From: Streptomyces sp. NBC_00249 | Lineage (GTDB): Bacteria > Actinomycetota > Actinomycetes > Streptomycetales > Streptomycetaceae | Reading direction: 5' to 3' | DNA length: 64,000 nt | Assembly (NCBI RefSeq): GCF_026342355.1 | Contig: NZ_JAPEMV010000003.1 | Coordinates: 310,001-374,000, forward strand | Shown: positions 43,447-51,624 of the stretch, one piece after another | Layout: each line of letters opens with the position of its first letter | Numbering within the stretch: the first letter of the stretch is position 1 | Translations under genes and position numbers: made by a program | Notes under the pieces: model-generated | Databases searched by the model: none | Told to the model about the DNA's origin: nothing | What the model saw: the letters and a program-made list of their open reading frames with translations, nothing else

Positions 43447-45747
43447 TCACCGATTCGTGCCGCCGTCGGGCCGGCCCCTCAAGTGGGCGGCGGCTTCCGC
43501 CTGGCGGGGATGGTTCAGTTCCGTGAGGGCGCGGTGGGCCTTGACGAGAGCGGCGCGGGCCTCCTTGTGGCGGCCGAGGTGGTGCAGGGCGATCCCCAGG
43601 TCGAGGCGGGCAGGTGCGCTCCAGGCCGGCATGTCTGCCGCTTCGAAGGCGGTGAGCGCCTGGCGCAGAGGGGCTTCCGCCTCGGACCAGCGGGCGAGCT
43701 CGACGAGGTCGCACCCCAGGTGGTGGAGGGTGGCGGCCTGGTAGACGGCCATCAGGTCGGGTGACTGGCCGGGGATCCCCGCGCGGCAGATGGCCTCGCT
43801 GCTGCGGTGGATGGCGAGGGCCTGACCGGCCTGGCCGGTCTCGCGCAGCACGACGCCGAGGGTGTTGAGGGTGGTCAGCTCGGCGAGACGGCCTTGCGGG
43901 GTGGTGTTGTCGCGGTGGCAGGCGGCGGAGTCGCGCAGCCAGGCGATGGCCTCGTCGGTGCGGCCCAGGCGTTTCAGCGCGCCGGCCCCGTAGCCCAGGG
44001 CCCAGCCCATCTGGAGCCGGTCGCCGCTCTCCCGGGCCGCGGTGAGGGCCGCGTACGCGGTCTCCAGGGCGGCAGGGTGATCGTAGGCGCACATGTTGTA
44101 GGCCCAGGCGAGGTAGTTGAGGTGCACGGCCTCGTCCGCCCGGCTGCCCAGCGCGCGGGCGGCCGCGACGGAGAGCCGGAACACCTCCACCCACTGCTCC
44201 CAGTGCTGGGTGCGGTCGGAGAACCAGTGCATGGCCTCGGCCGTGTCGATGACCTGCCGGTGCCATCCGGCGGCCTGGGCGTGGTGGAGTGCCCAGAGCC
44301 ATTGGGAGCGTTCGGCTTCCAGCCAGGCACGGGCCGGTTCGCGGCCGGAGGGGGCGGTCACGGGATCGGGGTCGTCGTCGGGGGCAGGGCGGTGCTCCGC
44401 GTCGAAATGGAGCGCCGCGGCCCTGGCACGGGCCAGCATCCAGCGGGCGGCGCGGTCGCGGGCGCCCGAGAGGGCGGCCGGGTCGTCGTCCGTGGCTAGC
44501 TGCTCGGTGGCGAACAGTTTCAGGAGATCGTGGAAGCGGTAGCGCTCGGATTCCGGATGGGGCTGGAGCAGACCGCGGTCGGCCAGGTCCTGGGCGCACA
44601 GCCGGGCCCGGCGCAGCGTGGTGCCGGCCAGCAGGGCGGCGGTCTCCGGGCTGAAGTCGGAGCCGGCCGCCAGGGCGGCGCGCCGCAGCACGGTACGGGC
44701 GGTCGGGGTGAGCCGGCGGTAGGACAGCGCGAACGCGGCCCGCATCTCCAGGCTGCCGGCCCTCAGGGCGTCCAAGCGGCTTTCCTCGTCGGCGAGTTGG
44801 GCGACCAGCTTGCCCAGTCGCTCCTGCGGCCGGACCGCCAGGCGCTGCCCCGCGATCCGGACGGCCAACGGCAGGTGGCCGCACAGATCGGCGAGGTCGC
44901 GGGCGGCCCGGGCCTCCTGGACGACGCGCTGTGCGCCGATGATCCGGGTGATCAGTTCGACGGACTCCTCGCTCCGCAGCAAGGCGAGGTCGATACGGTG
45001 TGCGCACTCCAGGCCGGCCAGCGCGTGGCGGCTGGTGACGACGGTCAGCGAGTTGCCGTGCCCCGGGAGCAGCGGGCGGACCTGGTCCTCGTCGGCGGCG
45101 TTGTCCAGCAGCAGGAGCAGCCGACGGGCGGCGGTGATCGAGCGGAACAGGCCGGTGCGGTCCTGGGTGTCGTGAGGGACGGCGCGCTCGGTCACGCCCA
45201 GGGCGCGCAGCAGGCGGCCCAGTACCTCGCGCGGGTCGGCGGGCCGTTCGTCCATGCCGCGCAGATCGACGGCGAACTGGCCGTCGGGGTGGTGCGGGGC
45301 GAGGGCGTGCGCGGCGTGGACGGCGAAGGCGGTCTTGCCGAGACCCGGCTGTCCGGTGACGACCGCGACGGGTGCCGGATCCCCTCCCGTGCGTTCCGCC
45401 AGGGCGCGCAGGCCGGCCAGGGCCTGGGTGCGGGCGGTGAAATCGCTGAGGTCGCGCGGCAGCGGCAGGGCGGCAGAGGGGGCGGCGGCCGGGCGTGGAC
45501 GGGGCCGGCCGAGTGCCGCGACCCGTTCCAGGTCCCCGCGGTCCGCGGCGTCCAGGGCGAGCGCCCCGGCCAGGGCCTGCACGGTACGGCGCTGCGGCCC
45601 GCGCGTGCGACCGCGTTCCAGGTCGACGAGGGTGCGGACGCTCACTCCCGCGGCGTGCGCGAGCCGTTCCTGGGTGTGGCCGGTGCGGACGCGCAGGCTG
45701 CGCAGCAGCTCCCCGAAACCGCCGGGCGCGGATCCGCCGCCGCTCAT
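43447..45747 (-). CDS. XRE-NB-ARC-TPR transcriptional regulator
   Basis: A 766-residue protein. An N-terminal Cro/XRE helix-turn-helix (about 12-65: LRVRTGHTQERLAHAAGVSVRTLVDLERG) is followed by an NB-ARC ATPase with P-loop GQPGLGKT, LLLLLDNA (Walker B-like) and GHLPLAVRIAG. The C-terminal part is a set of TPR helices (LNTLGVVLRETGQAGQALAIHR). Proteins of this plan are ATP-gated activators in actinomycete secondary metabolism, and TPR regulators in other bacteria bind short peptides. It lies right upstream of promoter copy 1 and is the best candidate to bind the palindrome in the three regulon promoters (inference). The GGGGGAG site supports the ATG at 45747. Confidence 0.85.
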   Translation of the reverse strand: MSGGGSAPGGFGELLRSLRVRTGHTQERLAHAAGVSVRTLVDLERGRTRGPQRRTVQALAGALALDAADRGDLERVAALGRPRPRPAAAPSAALPLPRDLSDFTARTQALAGLRALAERTGGDPAPVAVVTGQPGLGKTAFAVHAAHALAPHHPDGQFAVDLRGMDERPADPREVLGRLLRALGVTERAVPHDTQDRTGLFRSITAARRLLLLLDNAADEDQVRPLLPGHGNSLTVVTSRHALAGLECAHRIDLALLRSEESVELITRIIGAQRVVQEARAARDLADLCGHLPLAVRIAGQRLAVRPQERLGKLVAQLADEESRLDALRAGSLEMRAAFALSYRRLTPTARTVLRRAALAAGSDFSPETAALLAGTTLRRARLCAQDLADRGLLQPHPESERYRFHDLLKLFATEQLATDDDPAALSGARDRAARWMLARARAAALHFDAEHRPAPDDDPDPVTAPSGREPARAWLEAERSQWLWALHHAQAAGWHRQVIDTAEAMHWFSDRTQHWEQWVEVFRLSVAAARALGSRADEAVHLNYLAWAYNMCAYDHPAALETAYAALTAARESGDRLQMGWALGYGAGALKRLGRTDEAIAWLRDSAACHRDNTTPQGRLAELTTLNTLGVVLRETGQAGQALAIHRSSEAICRAGIPGQSPDLMAVYQAATLHHLGCDLVELARWSEAEAPLRQALTAFEAADMPAWSAPARLDLGIALHHLGRHKEARAALVKAHRALTELNHPRQAEAAAHLRGRPDGGTNR

Positions 45748-46138
45748 GGTGCCGCTCCCCCCGGCAGCGGCCCACGGCCGAGGCCGGCGGGACCGGATGC
45801 TGGTGGATGGCCGTCGGCAGAGGCTCGGCAGGGCTGCCGCACGTGGAACGCTCCTCGTGGTGCCGCGCTCCCCCGGGGACGGCGCGAGCTGTACGACAGA
45901 AGTATGCCGGATGCAGTCCTGCGGATTGAACTGCCTGGTCAGCGCTGTCGGGTGCGTGCTCGACTGGGTCCGGCCCCGCTGCCGGGCCCGTCGGGTGACG
46001 GCGGTGACCACCGCCGCGCCGCACCGTGCCGGCCCCCTCGCCCGGACCGGCGCCCCCGTCGCGCCGGGTGTCCGGCGCCATCGCCCCGTTCACGCCCCAA
46101 CGTCCGCCGGTCGGCCCCGGCCCGTGGAAGGACCCATC
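45748..46138. other. Divergent region between two regulator genes, 391 bp
   Basis: It separates the NB-ARC regulator (minus) and the MerR regulator (plus). The GC-poorest part, around 45895-45935, could hold the minus-strand promoter, where TTCAAT and CATACT lie 18 bp apart. I did not find the palindrome of the three regulon promoters here. Confidence 0.35.
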
Positions 46139-46885
46139 ATGACATCGAGCCCCCTGCCCCGTACGAGCCCGGATCGTCCGGCTGCCCGCTACACCGTGGA
46201 GGAACTCTCCAGGATCGTCGGCATGTCGCCGAGGAACGTACGGGCGCACCAGTCCCGCAAGCTGCTGCAGCCGCCGGTCCGCAGAGGCCGGGTCGGCTAC
46301 TACGACGACACGCACGTGCGCAGGCTGGAACACATCGTTTCGCTGCAGCGGCAAGGCTTCAACCTGGTGTCCATCAGCGCCATTCTCGGTGCGGAGAGCC
46401 ACGACGACGACCGGGAGAAGCTCACCGCCGCCCTGCAGCGCGCGCTCCGGGAAAGGCCCGGCGTCTTCCACTCCCTGAACCGGCACGGCCTGCTCGGCTG
46501 GGACGAGGACGGCGCCGTGCGCATCGCCCGGCCGGGCGTCCTGCGTGCCGCCCTGGACCTCGTCCGGGCGGGAATCCCCGCAGCGGTCACCCTGCAGTGC
46601 CTGGCGCGGCTGCTGGACCGGATCGACGGCGCCGCCGAGGAGCTGATCAGGATCGTCGGCGCGGACATCCTCCCGCTCAACCTGCCGTCCCCCGACCGGG
46701 ATCCGGCCGCCGGACCGGACGACCACAGCACCGGCGTATTCGCCCAGCACCTCGTGGAACTCCTGGCGAGCGTCTTCCGCGCGGCTGCCGAGAACCACGG
46801 CCGGGAACTGGCCGCGGACCTGCTGGCCAGCAGCCACGGGGCCGCGCTCTGGGTCGAGGAATCCGTCGTCGTCGAGAACGGCTGA
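46139..46885 (+). CDS. MerR-family transcriptional regulator
   Basis: A 248-residue protein. Residues about 17-85 form the MerR winged helix-turn-helix (YTVEELSRIVGMSPRNVRAH, then GRVGYYDDTHVRRLEHI), followed by a coiled region with MQRQGF-like spacing (SLQRQGFNLVSISAIL). The C-terminal 150 residues are an effector or dimerisation domain with no metal-binding Cys. The GGAAGGA site lies a few bases before the ATG. Its position before the SagB-exporter operon, on the same strand 238 bp upstream, suggests it controls that operon or its own promoter. Confidence 0.85.
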   Translation: MTSSPLPRTSPDRPAARYTVEELSRIVGMSPRNVRAHQSRKLLQPPVRRGRVGYYDDTHVRRLEHIVSLQRQGFNLVSISAILGAESHDDDREKLTAALQRALRERPGVFHSLNRHGLLGWDEDGAVRIARPGVLRAALDLVRAGIPAAVTLQCLARLLDRIDGAAEELIRIVGADILPLNLPSPDRDPAAGPDDHSTGVFAQHLVELLASVFRAAAENHGRELAADLLASSHGAALWVEESVVVENG

Positions 46886-47123
46886 GCAGCCCGGCCCCTC
46901 CCCGGGCGGACCGGTGACACCGATCCGTGCAGCGGTCGAACCGCTGCTGGTCACGGGATCGATCCTTTCGCCGGGGACCGGCCCCGTCCGCCGTACGGTC
47001 AGTGCCGGCCGGGTTGCCGCAGGCGTTGCGGGACGGCCGTACGCCGTTGCCGCATGCCGGCCCGTCCCTGTCCATTCGCCCATTCGTCGCACGACCGTCC
47101 CCGCGTCAGGATCGTGAAATCCA

Positions 47124-48629
47124 TTGAATCGCACGTCCCCGCTGCCGCGCGCCGCCAAGGTCGAGAGCTATCGACTGCGCGTCGACGCACGGTTGACCAA
47201 CGAGCCGGGCGGGTCCCTGGTACTGGAGCAGTCCCGCTACCGGCTGCGCCTCCCCCACCCGGAAGCCGGCCGGCGCGCGGTGCTGCTGCGCATGGCGGAG
47301 GGCTGGCTCAGCGATCTCCAGATGGCCCAGCTCGTCACCGGCCTGGAGGGCGAGGCCCGGATCCTGCCCGCCCAACTGCTGGTACGCCGACTGCTGTCGC
47401 ACTCCTGGCTGGAGCGCCGCGTCGCCGCCGGAGCCCGGCCCCTGCTCGACGTGGTGCCCCGGGGGATCGGGGCGCAGAGCGCTCCCGCCCGGCGCCCGCA
47501 CGGCGTCGGGGTGGTCTACCGGCTGTCCCGGTTCGCGGTGCTCCGCACCGATCAGGGGCGGATGCTGGCCCATTCCCCGCTGAGCAGCGTCGCCATCGGC
47601 TGCGCGCACACCCAGCTGGGCGCCGTCCTGGCGGGCGCCGCGGCGGACGGCGTCAGCCGGCTCGACGTGGCCAAGGGGCTGGAGGTGGACGAGTCCACCG
47701 CCGGCCACGTGCTGGACGAGTTGCTCACCGCCCAGGTCCTGGTGACCTCCGAGGAAGCCGAGGCCGAGCACGGCACCGCTCCGATGGGCCTGTGGTCGCC
47801 GGAGGAGCTGTGGCTGCACGACCGGACACGGCCGCAACGCCACGCGGCGCCGATCGGCGCCACCCACCGCTTCCGCGGTGTGCTGGAGCCGGAACCCGCG
47901 CAGCCGGGCGGGCCCACCACGCGCCCCGTGATCGAGCTGCCCGCGCCGCCCCCGGGCCCCGTCGACGCGACGCGGGACTCGCTCGCGGCGGTGATGTCCC
48001 GCCGCCGCAGCGTGCGCCACCAGGACGACGCCCGGCCGATCACCGCGGCCCAACTGGCCGAGTTCCTCCACCGGGTCCAGCGCTTCGAACCGGCCGCCGC
48101 CGGAGCCACCGCCGGAGCCACCGCCAGAGCCACCGACGGCGGCGTTGACGGCCCGGAGGCCGGCCGGCGACCGTACCCGGGGGCGGGCGGGATCGGCGAA
48201 CTGGAGATCTACCCGTTGGTCTCGCGCTGCGCCGGCCTGGAGAGCGGGCTCTACCACTACGACTCGGTGCGGCACGGCCTCGCGGCCGTCGCCGCCACCG
48301 GCCCCGAGACCGCGAAGATGCTGTCGTTCGCGCGCGCGACGGCCAGCATGCCGGACGCACCGCAGGTGCTGTTCGTGATCACCGCCCGGATCGGGCGCCT
48401 GATGTGGAAGTACGAGGGGATTCCGTACGCCCTGGCGCTCAAGGACGCCGGGATCCTGACCGCGTGGATGTACCTGGTCGCCACCGACATGGGTCTGGCG
48501 CCGTGCGCGCTGGGAGCGGGGGACGTCGCCTCCTTCGCCGCCCTCTCGGGGCTGGACACGCTGGTCGAACCCGCCATCGCCGAGTTCGCCCTCGGCTCCT
48601 GCCCGTCCGACTCCGAGGAGCAGCCTTGA
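47124..48629 (+). CDS. SagB-like nitroreductase-fold oxidoreductase
   Basis: A 501-residue protein. The N-terminal 270 residues resemble the winged-helix/peptide-binding part of SagB-type maturases. The C-terminal part is a nitroreductase FMN fold: SRRRSVRH near residue 288, PYPGAGGIGELEIY, GLYHYD and late MGLAPCALGAG. SagB homologues oxidise azolines to azoles on RiPP precursors, but no YcaO cyclodehydratase is in this window, so another oxidation must be considered. The gene opens the export operon. The start is the TTG at 47124, since an in-frame stop lies just upstream and no ATG fits. The stop overlaps the next start. Confidence 0.8.
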   Translation: MNRTSPLPRAAKVESYRLRVDARLTNEPGGSLVLEQSRYRLRLPHPEAGRRAVLLRMAEGWLSDLQMAQLVTGLEGEARILPAQLLVRRLLSHSWLERRVAAGARPLLDVVPRGIGAQSAPARRPHGVGVVYRLSRFAVLRTDQGRMLAHSPLSSVAIGCAHTQLGAVLAGAAADGVSRLDVAKGLEVDESTAGHVLDELLTAQVLVTSEEAEAEHGTAPMGLWSPEELWLHDRTRPQRHAAPIGATHRFRGVLEPEPAQPGGPTTRPVIELPAPPPGPVDATRDSLAAVMSRRRSVRHQDDARPITAAQLAEFLHRVQRFEPAAAGATAGATARATDGGVDGPEAGRRPYPGAGGIGELEIYPLVSRCAGLESGLYHYDSVRHGLAAVAATGPETAKMLSFARATASMPDAPQVLFVITARIGRLMWKYEGIPYALALKDAGILTAWMYLVATDMGLAPCALGAGDVASFAALSGLDTLVEPAIAEFALGSCPSDSEEQP

Positions 48630-49435
48630 GATTCCGCAAACAGGCCCTGCGAAAGCTGGAATCACCCGAGCAACTCGACGAGATCGCCCGGCTGGCCTCG
48701 ATACCCACCTGGTTGACGACGGTGGCGCTCCTGGTCGTGGTGCTCTCCGTCGGCACCTGGTCGGCGTTCGCCACCGTCCCGACGACCGTCGCCGCCCCCG
48801 GGGTGCTCACCCACGCGATGGGCGCCGTCACCCTGGACGCCACCCGGCAGGGACAGGTGAGCGCGGTCCTGGTGGTCCCGAACCAACGGGTCCGCAAGGA
48901 GCAGCCGCTCTACACCCTGACCGGCCAGGACGGCTCGACCGTGACGGTCACCGCGCCGTGGACCGCGCACGTCGTCAGCGTCCGGATCTCCGAAGGGGAG
49001 ATGCTGCTGCCCGGGAGCAAGGTCGCCGTCCTCGAGCGGCTGGACACCCCCGGCGACCGGCTGCAGGCGATGGTCTACGTACCGGCGGCGCACGCACCGC
49101 TGCTGCGCGTCGGCATGCCGGTGCGGCTGTCGACCACGGTGGCGCCGGTGAGCGTCTTCGGCACGCTGTCCGGAACGGTCTCCGCCGTCGGCACCGCTCC
49201 GGAGACCGAGGAATCCCTGCACGCCTTCCTCGGCGCCGGCCGCGATGTGACGCCGTTCCTCACCACCGGTTCGGTCGTCGCGGTGACCGTCCACCTCACC
49301 CCGGACGCCGGGTCCGCGACCGGACTGCGGTGGTCGCGCTCCTCCCCGTCCTTCGCGCTGAACTCGCAGAGCGCGGTGACGGCGACCCTCACCGTGGCCG
49401 AGGAACACCCCCTGAACTGGCTGGTGAAGCGATGA
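48626..49435 (+). CDS. HlyD-like secretion protein of an NHLM-type exporter
   Basis: A 269-residue protein with one N-terminal membrane helix (about 27-50: IPTWLTTVALLVVVLSVGTWSAF) and a periplasmic-adaptor-like lipoyl/barrel domain (VLTHAMGAVTLDATRQGQ, VPNQRVRKEQPLYTL, SVRISEGEMLLPGSKVAVLE). This is the pattern of the secretion proteins that accompany NHLM bacteriocin ABC exporters. It starts with TTG inside the stop of the SagB-like gene (preceded by GAGGAG) and ends inside the start of the C39 exporter gene, so translation is coupled. Confidence 0.85.
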   Translation: MRFRKQALRKLESPEQLDEIARLASIPTWLTTVALLVVVLSVGTWSAFATVPTTVAAPGVLTHAMGAVTLDATRQGQVSAVLVVPNQRVRKEQPLYTLTGQDGSTVTVTAPWTAHVVSVRISEGEMLLPGSKVAVLERLDTPGDRLQAMVYVPAAHAPLLRVGMPVRLSTTVAPVSVFGTLSGTVSAVGTAPETEESLHAFLGAGRDVTPFLTTGSVVAVTVHLTPDAGSATGLRWSRSSPSFALNSQSAVTATLTVAEEHPLNWLVKR

Positions 49436-51624
49436 TCCCGACCCTCACGAAGCGCGGCACCGACCGGCCGACCGCCAAGCGGGTGCGCACCCCCACCGTG
49501 ATCCAGATGGAGGCCACCGAGTGCGGGGCGGCCTCGCTGGGCATCGTGCTGGCCCACTACGGCCGCCACGTCCCGCTCGAAGAGCTCAGGCAGGCCTGCG
49601 GGGTGAGCCGGGACGGCTCCACGGCGGCCAGCGTCGCCAAGGCGGCGCGACGGTACGGGCTGACCGCCAGAGGCCGGCAGAGCCCTGTCGCTGACCTCGG
49701 CTCCGTGCGGATGCCCGCCGTTCTGTACTGGAACTTCGAGCACTTCCTGGTGCTGGAGGGCATGGGCCGCAAGGTCAGGCTCAACGACCCGGCCACCGGA
49801 CCCCGTTCGGTGAGCTGGGAGGAGTTCGACGACGCCTACACCGGCATCCTGATCGCACTGGAACCGGGCCCCGCGTTCGAGCGCGGAGGACACCCGTTCA
49901 GTCTGGTCCGCACGCTGCGGGAACGCTGGCGCAACCTCGGCTCGGTCGTACCGCAGACCGCGATCCTCGGCCTCCTCGTCGCCCTGGTCGGCATCGCCGT
50001 GCCGGCCCTCACCCGGGTCTTCGTCGACCGGGTGCTGCTCGGCTCGGACTCGCGAACCTCGATCGCGCTGGTCGTGGCCATGGCCGTGGCCACCGTGATC
50101 ACCCTCGTCGCCGGATGGCTCCAGCAGCGTCTGCTGGTGCGCGCCGAGACCGCGGTGGCGCTCGGCAGCGCGGCCCGCCTGATGCGGCACATGCTGCGGC
50201 TTCCGCTGGGCTTCTTCAACCAGCGCATGGCCGCCGACCTCGCCCGCCGGGTACGCACCAACGACGTGGTGGCCGACATCTTCACCCGGCGCCTGGCATC
50301 CACCGCGGTGGACATGGCACTGGCCCTGTCCTACGCCGCGCTGCTGTGCCAGTACGACCTCGTACTGGGGCTGTGCGCACTGGTCTTCTCCGGCCTCAAC
50401 GTGCTGGTGCTGCGCTGGCTGTCCGCCATCCGCGCGACGGCCGTCGCGGGCCTGCAGGCGGAACGCGGCCGGCTCTTCGCCGCCGTGTACACCACCATCT
50501 CGATGATCGAGACCGTCAAGGCCAGCGGGCAGGAGGAGCTGAGCTACCAGCAGTTCGCCGCCCGCCAGGCGGCCGTCACCACCGGGCAGCAGAAAGCGGG
50601 CGTGCCCGCCGCGGTCGTGGCAGCGGTGCCCGCCCTGCTCGCCGCCCTGAACACCGCCGTGCTGATCGCGCTGGGCAGTCACCTGGTCCTGACCGGCACC
50701 CTCACCGTGGGAGTGCTCGTCGCCATGCAGGGCCTGGCCGTCGCGATGAACCGGCCCGTCACCAGCCTCGCCACGGTCAGCGCCCAGGTCGAGGAGATCG
50801 GCGCGGACCTGCAACGCCTCCAGGACGTGGAACGCTATCCGCTGCCGCCCGCACCCGTCGTCTCCGGCGCACCGGCACCGCTGGAAGGGCACGTGGTGCT
50901 CGACGAGGTCACCTTCGGCTACAACCCGCTCGTCCCACCGCTCCTGAAGGACTTCTCGCTCGAACTGCCTCCCGGCGCACGGGTGGCACTGGTCGGCGGC
51001 TCCGGCAGCGGGAAGTCCACCGTCGGCCGGCTGCTCGCCGGCCTGCACCAGCCCTGGAGCGGGCGGATCACCATCGACGGCCGGGAGCCGAACACGCTCG
51101 ACCCGGGACTGTGGGCCGCCACCATGGCGATGGTCGACCAGGACAAGATCATGTTCGAGGGCACGGTACGGGACAACATCACCCTGTGGGACCCGACCAT
51201 CCCCGACGAGGACGTCGTGCAGGCGCTCAAGGACGCCTGCATCCACCAGGAAGTGGCCGCCCGGCCCGGGGGCCTGGCCAGCCCGGTGCACGAAGGCGGA
51301 CGCAACTTCTCCGGAGGCCAGCGCCAACGCCTGGAAATAGCCCGCGCCCTGGTCCGCAACCCCCGGCTGCTCATCCTGGACGAGGCCACCAGCGCCCTGG
51401 ACACCGAGACGGAACGACGCATCGACTCCAACCTGCGCCGCCGCGGCGCCACCTGCCTCATCGTCGCCCACCGCCTGTCCACCATCCGCGACTGCGACCG
51501 GATCGTGGTGCTGCAGCACGGCCAGGAGGTCGAACGCGGCACCCACGACGACCTGATGGAACGCGACGGCGCCTACGCGGCCCTCATCCGGCACCACGCG
51601 AAGTCAGCGGGGGAAACCACATGA
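49432..51624 (+). CDS. ABC exporter with C39 leader peptidase (NHLM type)
   Basis: A 730-residue protein in three parts. The N-terminal C39 cysteine peptidase has catalytic Cys31 in ATECGAAS, His104 in NFEHF and Asp119 in NDPATG. A six-helix membrane domain occupies about 175-450. The ATPase has Walker A GGSGSGKST, FSGGQRQR, and Walker B LLILDEATSALD. The peptidase cuts leaders after Gly-Gly during export, which fits the SGG sites of the 35-residue peptides at 43156 and 56779. It overlaps both neighbouring genes by four bases. Confidence 0.92.
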   Translation: MIPTLTKRGTDRPTAKRVRTPTVIQMEATECGAASLGIVLAHYGRHVPLEELRQACGVSRDGSTAASVAKAARRYGLTARGRQSPVADLGSVRMPAVLYWNFEHFLVLEGMGRKVRLNDPATGPRSVSWEEFDDAYTGILIALEPGPAFERGGHPFSLVRTLRERWRNLGSVVPQTAILGLLVALVGIAVPALTRVFVDRVLLGSDSRTSIALVVAMAVATVITLVAGWLQQRLLVRAETAVALGSAARLMRHMLRLPLGFFNQRMAADLARRVRTNDVVADIFTRRLASTAVDMALALSYAALLCQYDLVLGLCALVFSGLNVLVLRWLSAIRATAVAGLQAERGRLFAAVYTTISMIETVKASGQEELSYQQFAARQAAVTTGQQKAGVPAAVVAAVPALLAALNTAVLIALGSHLVLTGTLTVGVLVAMQGLAVAMNRPVTSLATVSAQVEEIGADLQRLQDVERYPLPPAPVVSGAPAPLEGHVVLDEVTFGYNPLVPPLLKDFSLELPPGARVALVGGSGSGKSTVGRLLAGLHQPWSGRITIDGREPNTLDPGLWAATMAMVDQDKIMFEGTVRDNITLWDPTIPDEDVVQALKDACIHQEVAARPGGLASPVHEGGRNFSGGQRQRLEIARALVRNPRLLILDEATSALDTETERRIDSNLRRRGATCLIVAHRLSTIRDCDRIVVLQHGQEVERGTHDDLMERDGAYAALIRHHAKSAGETT

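Noticed and set aside
46905..46950. CACCGATCCGTGCAGCGG near the MerR gene end as a fourth regulon promoter
   Set aside because: Only the outer block matches; no palindrome, TTGnnn or TAGSTT follows at the right spacing, so I leave it as a weak resemblance.
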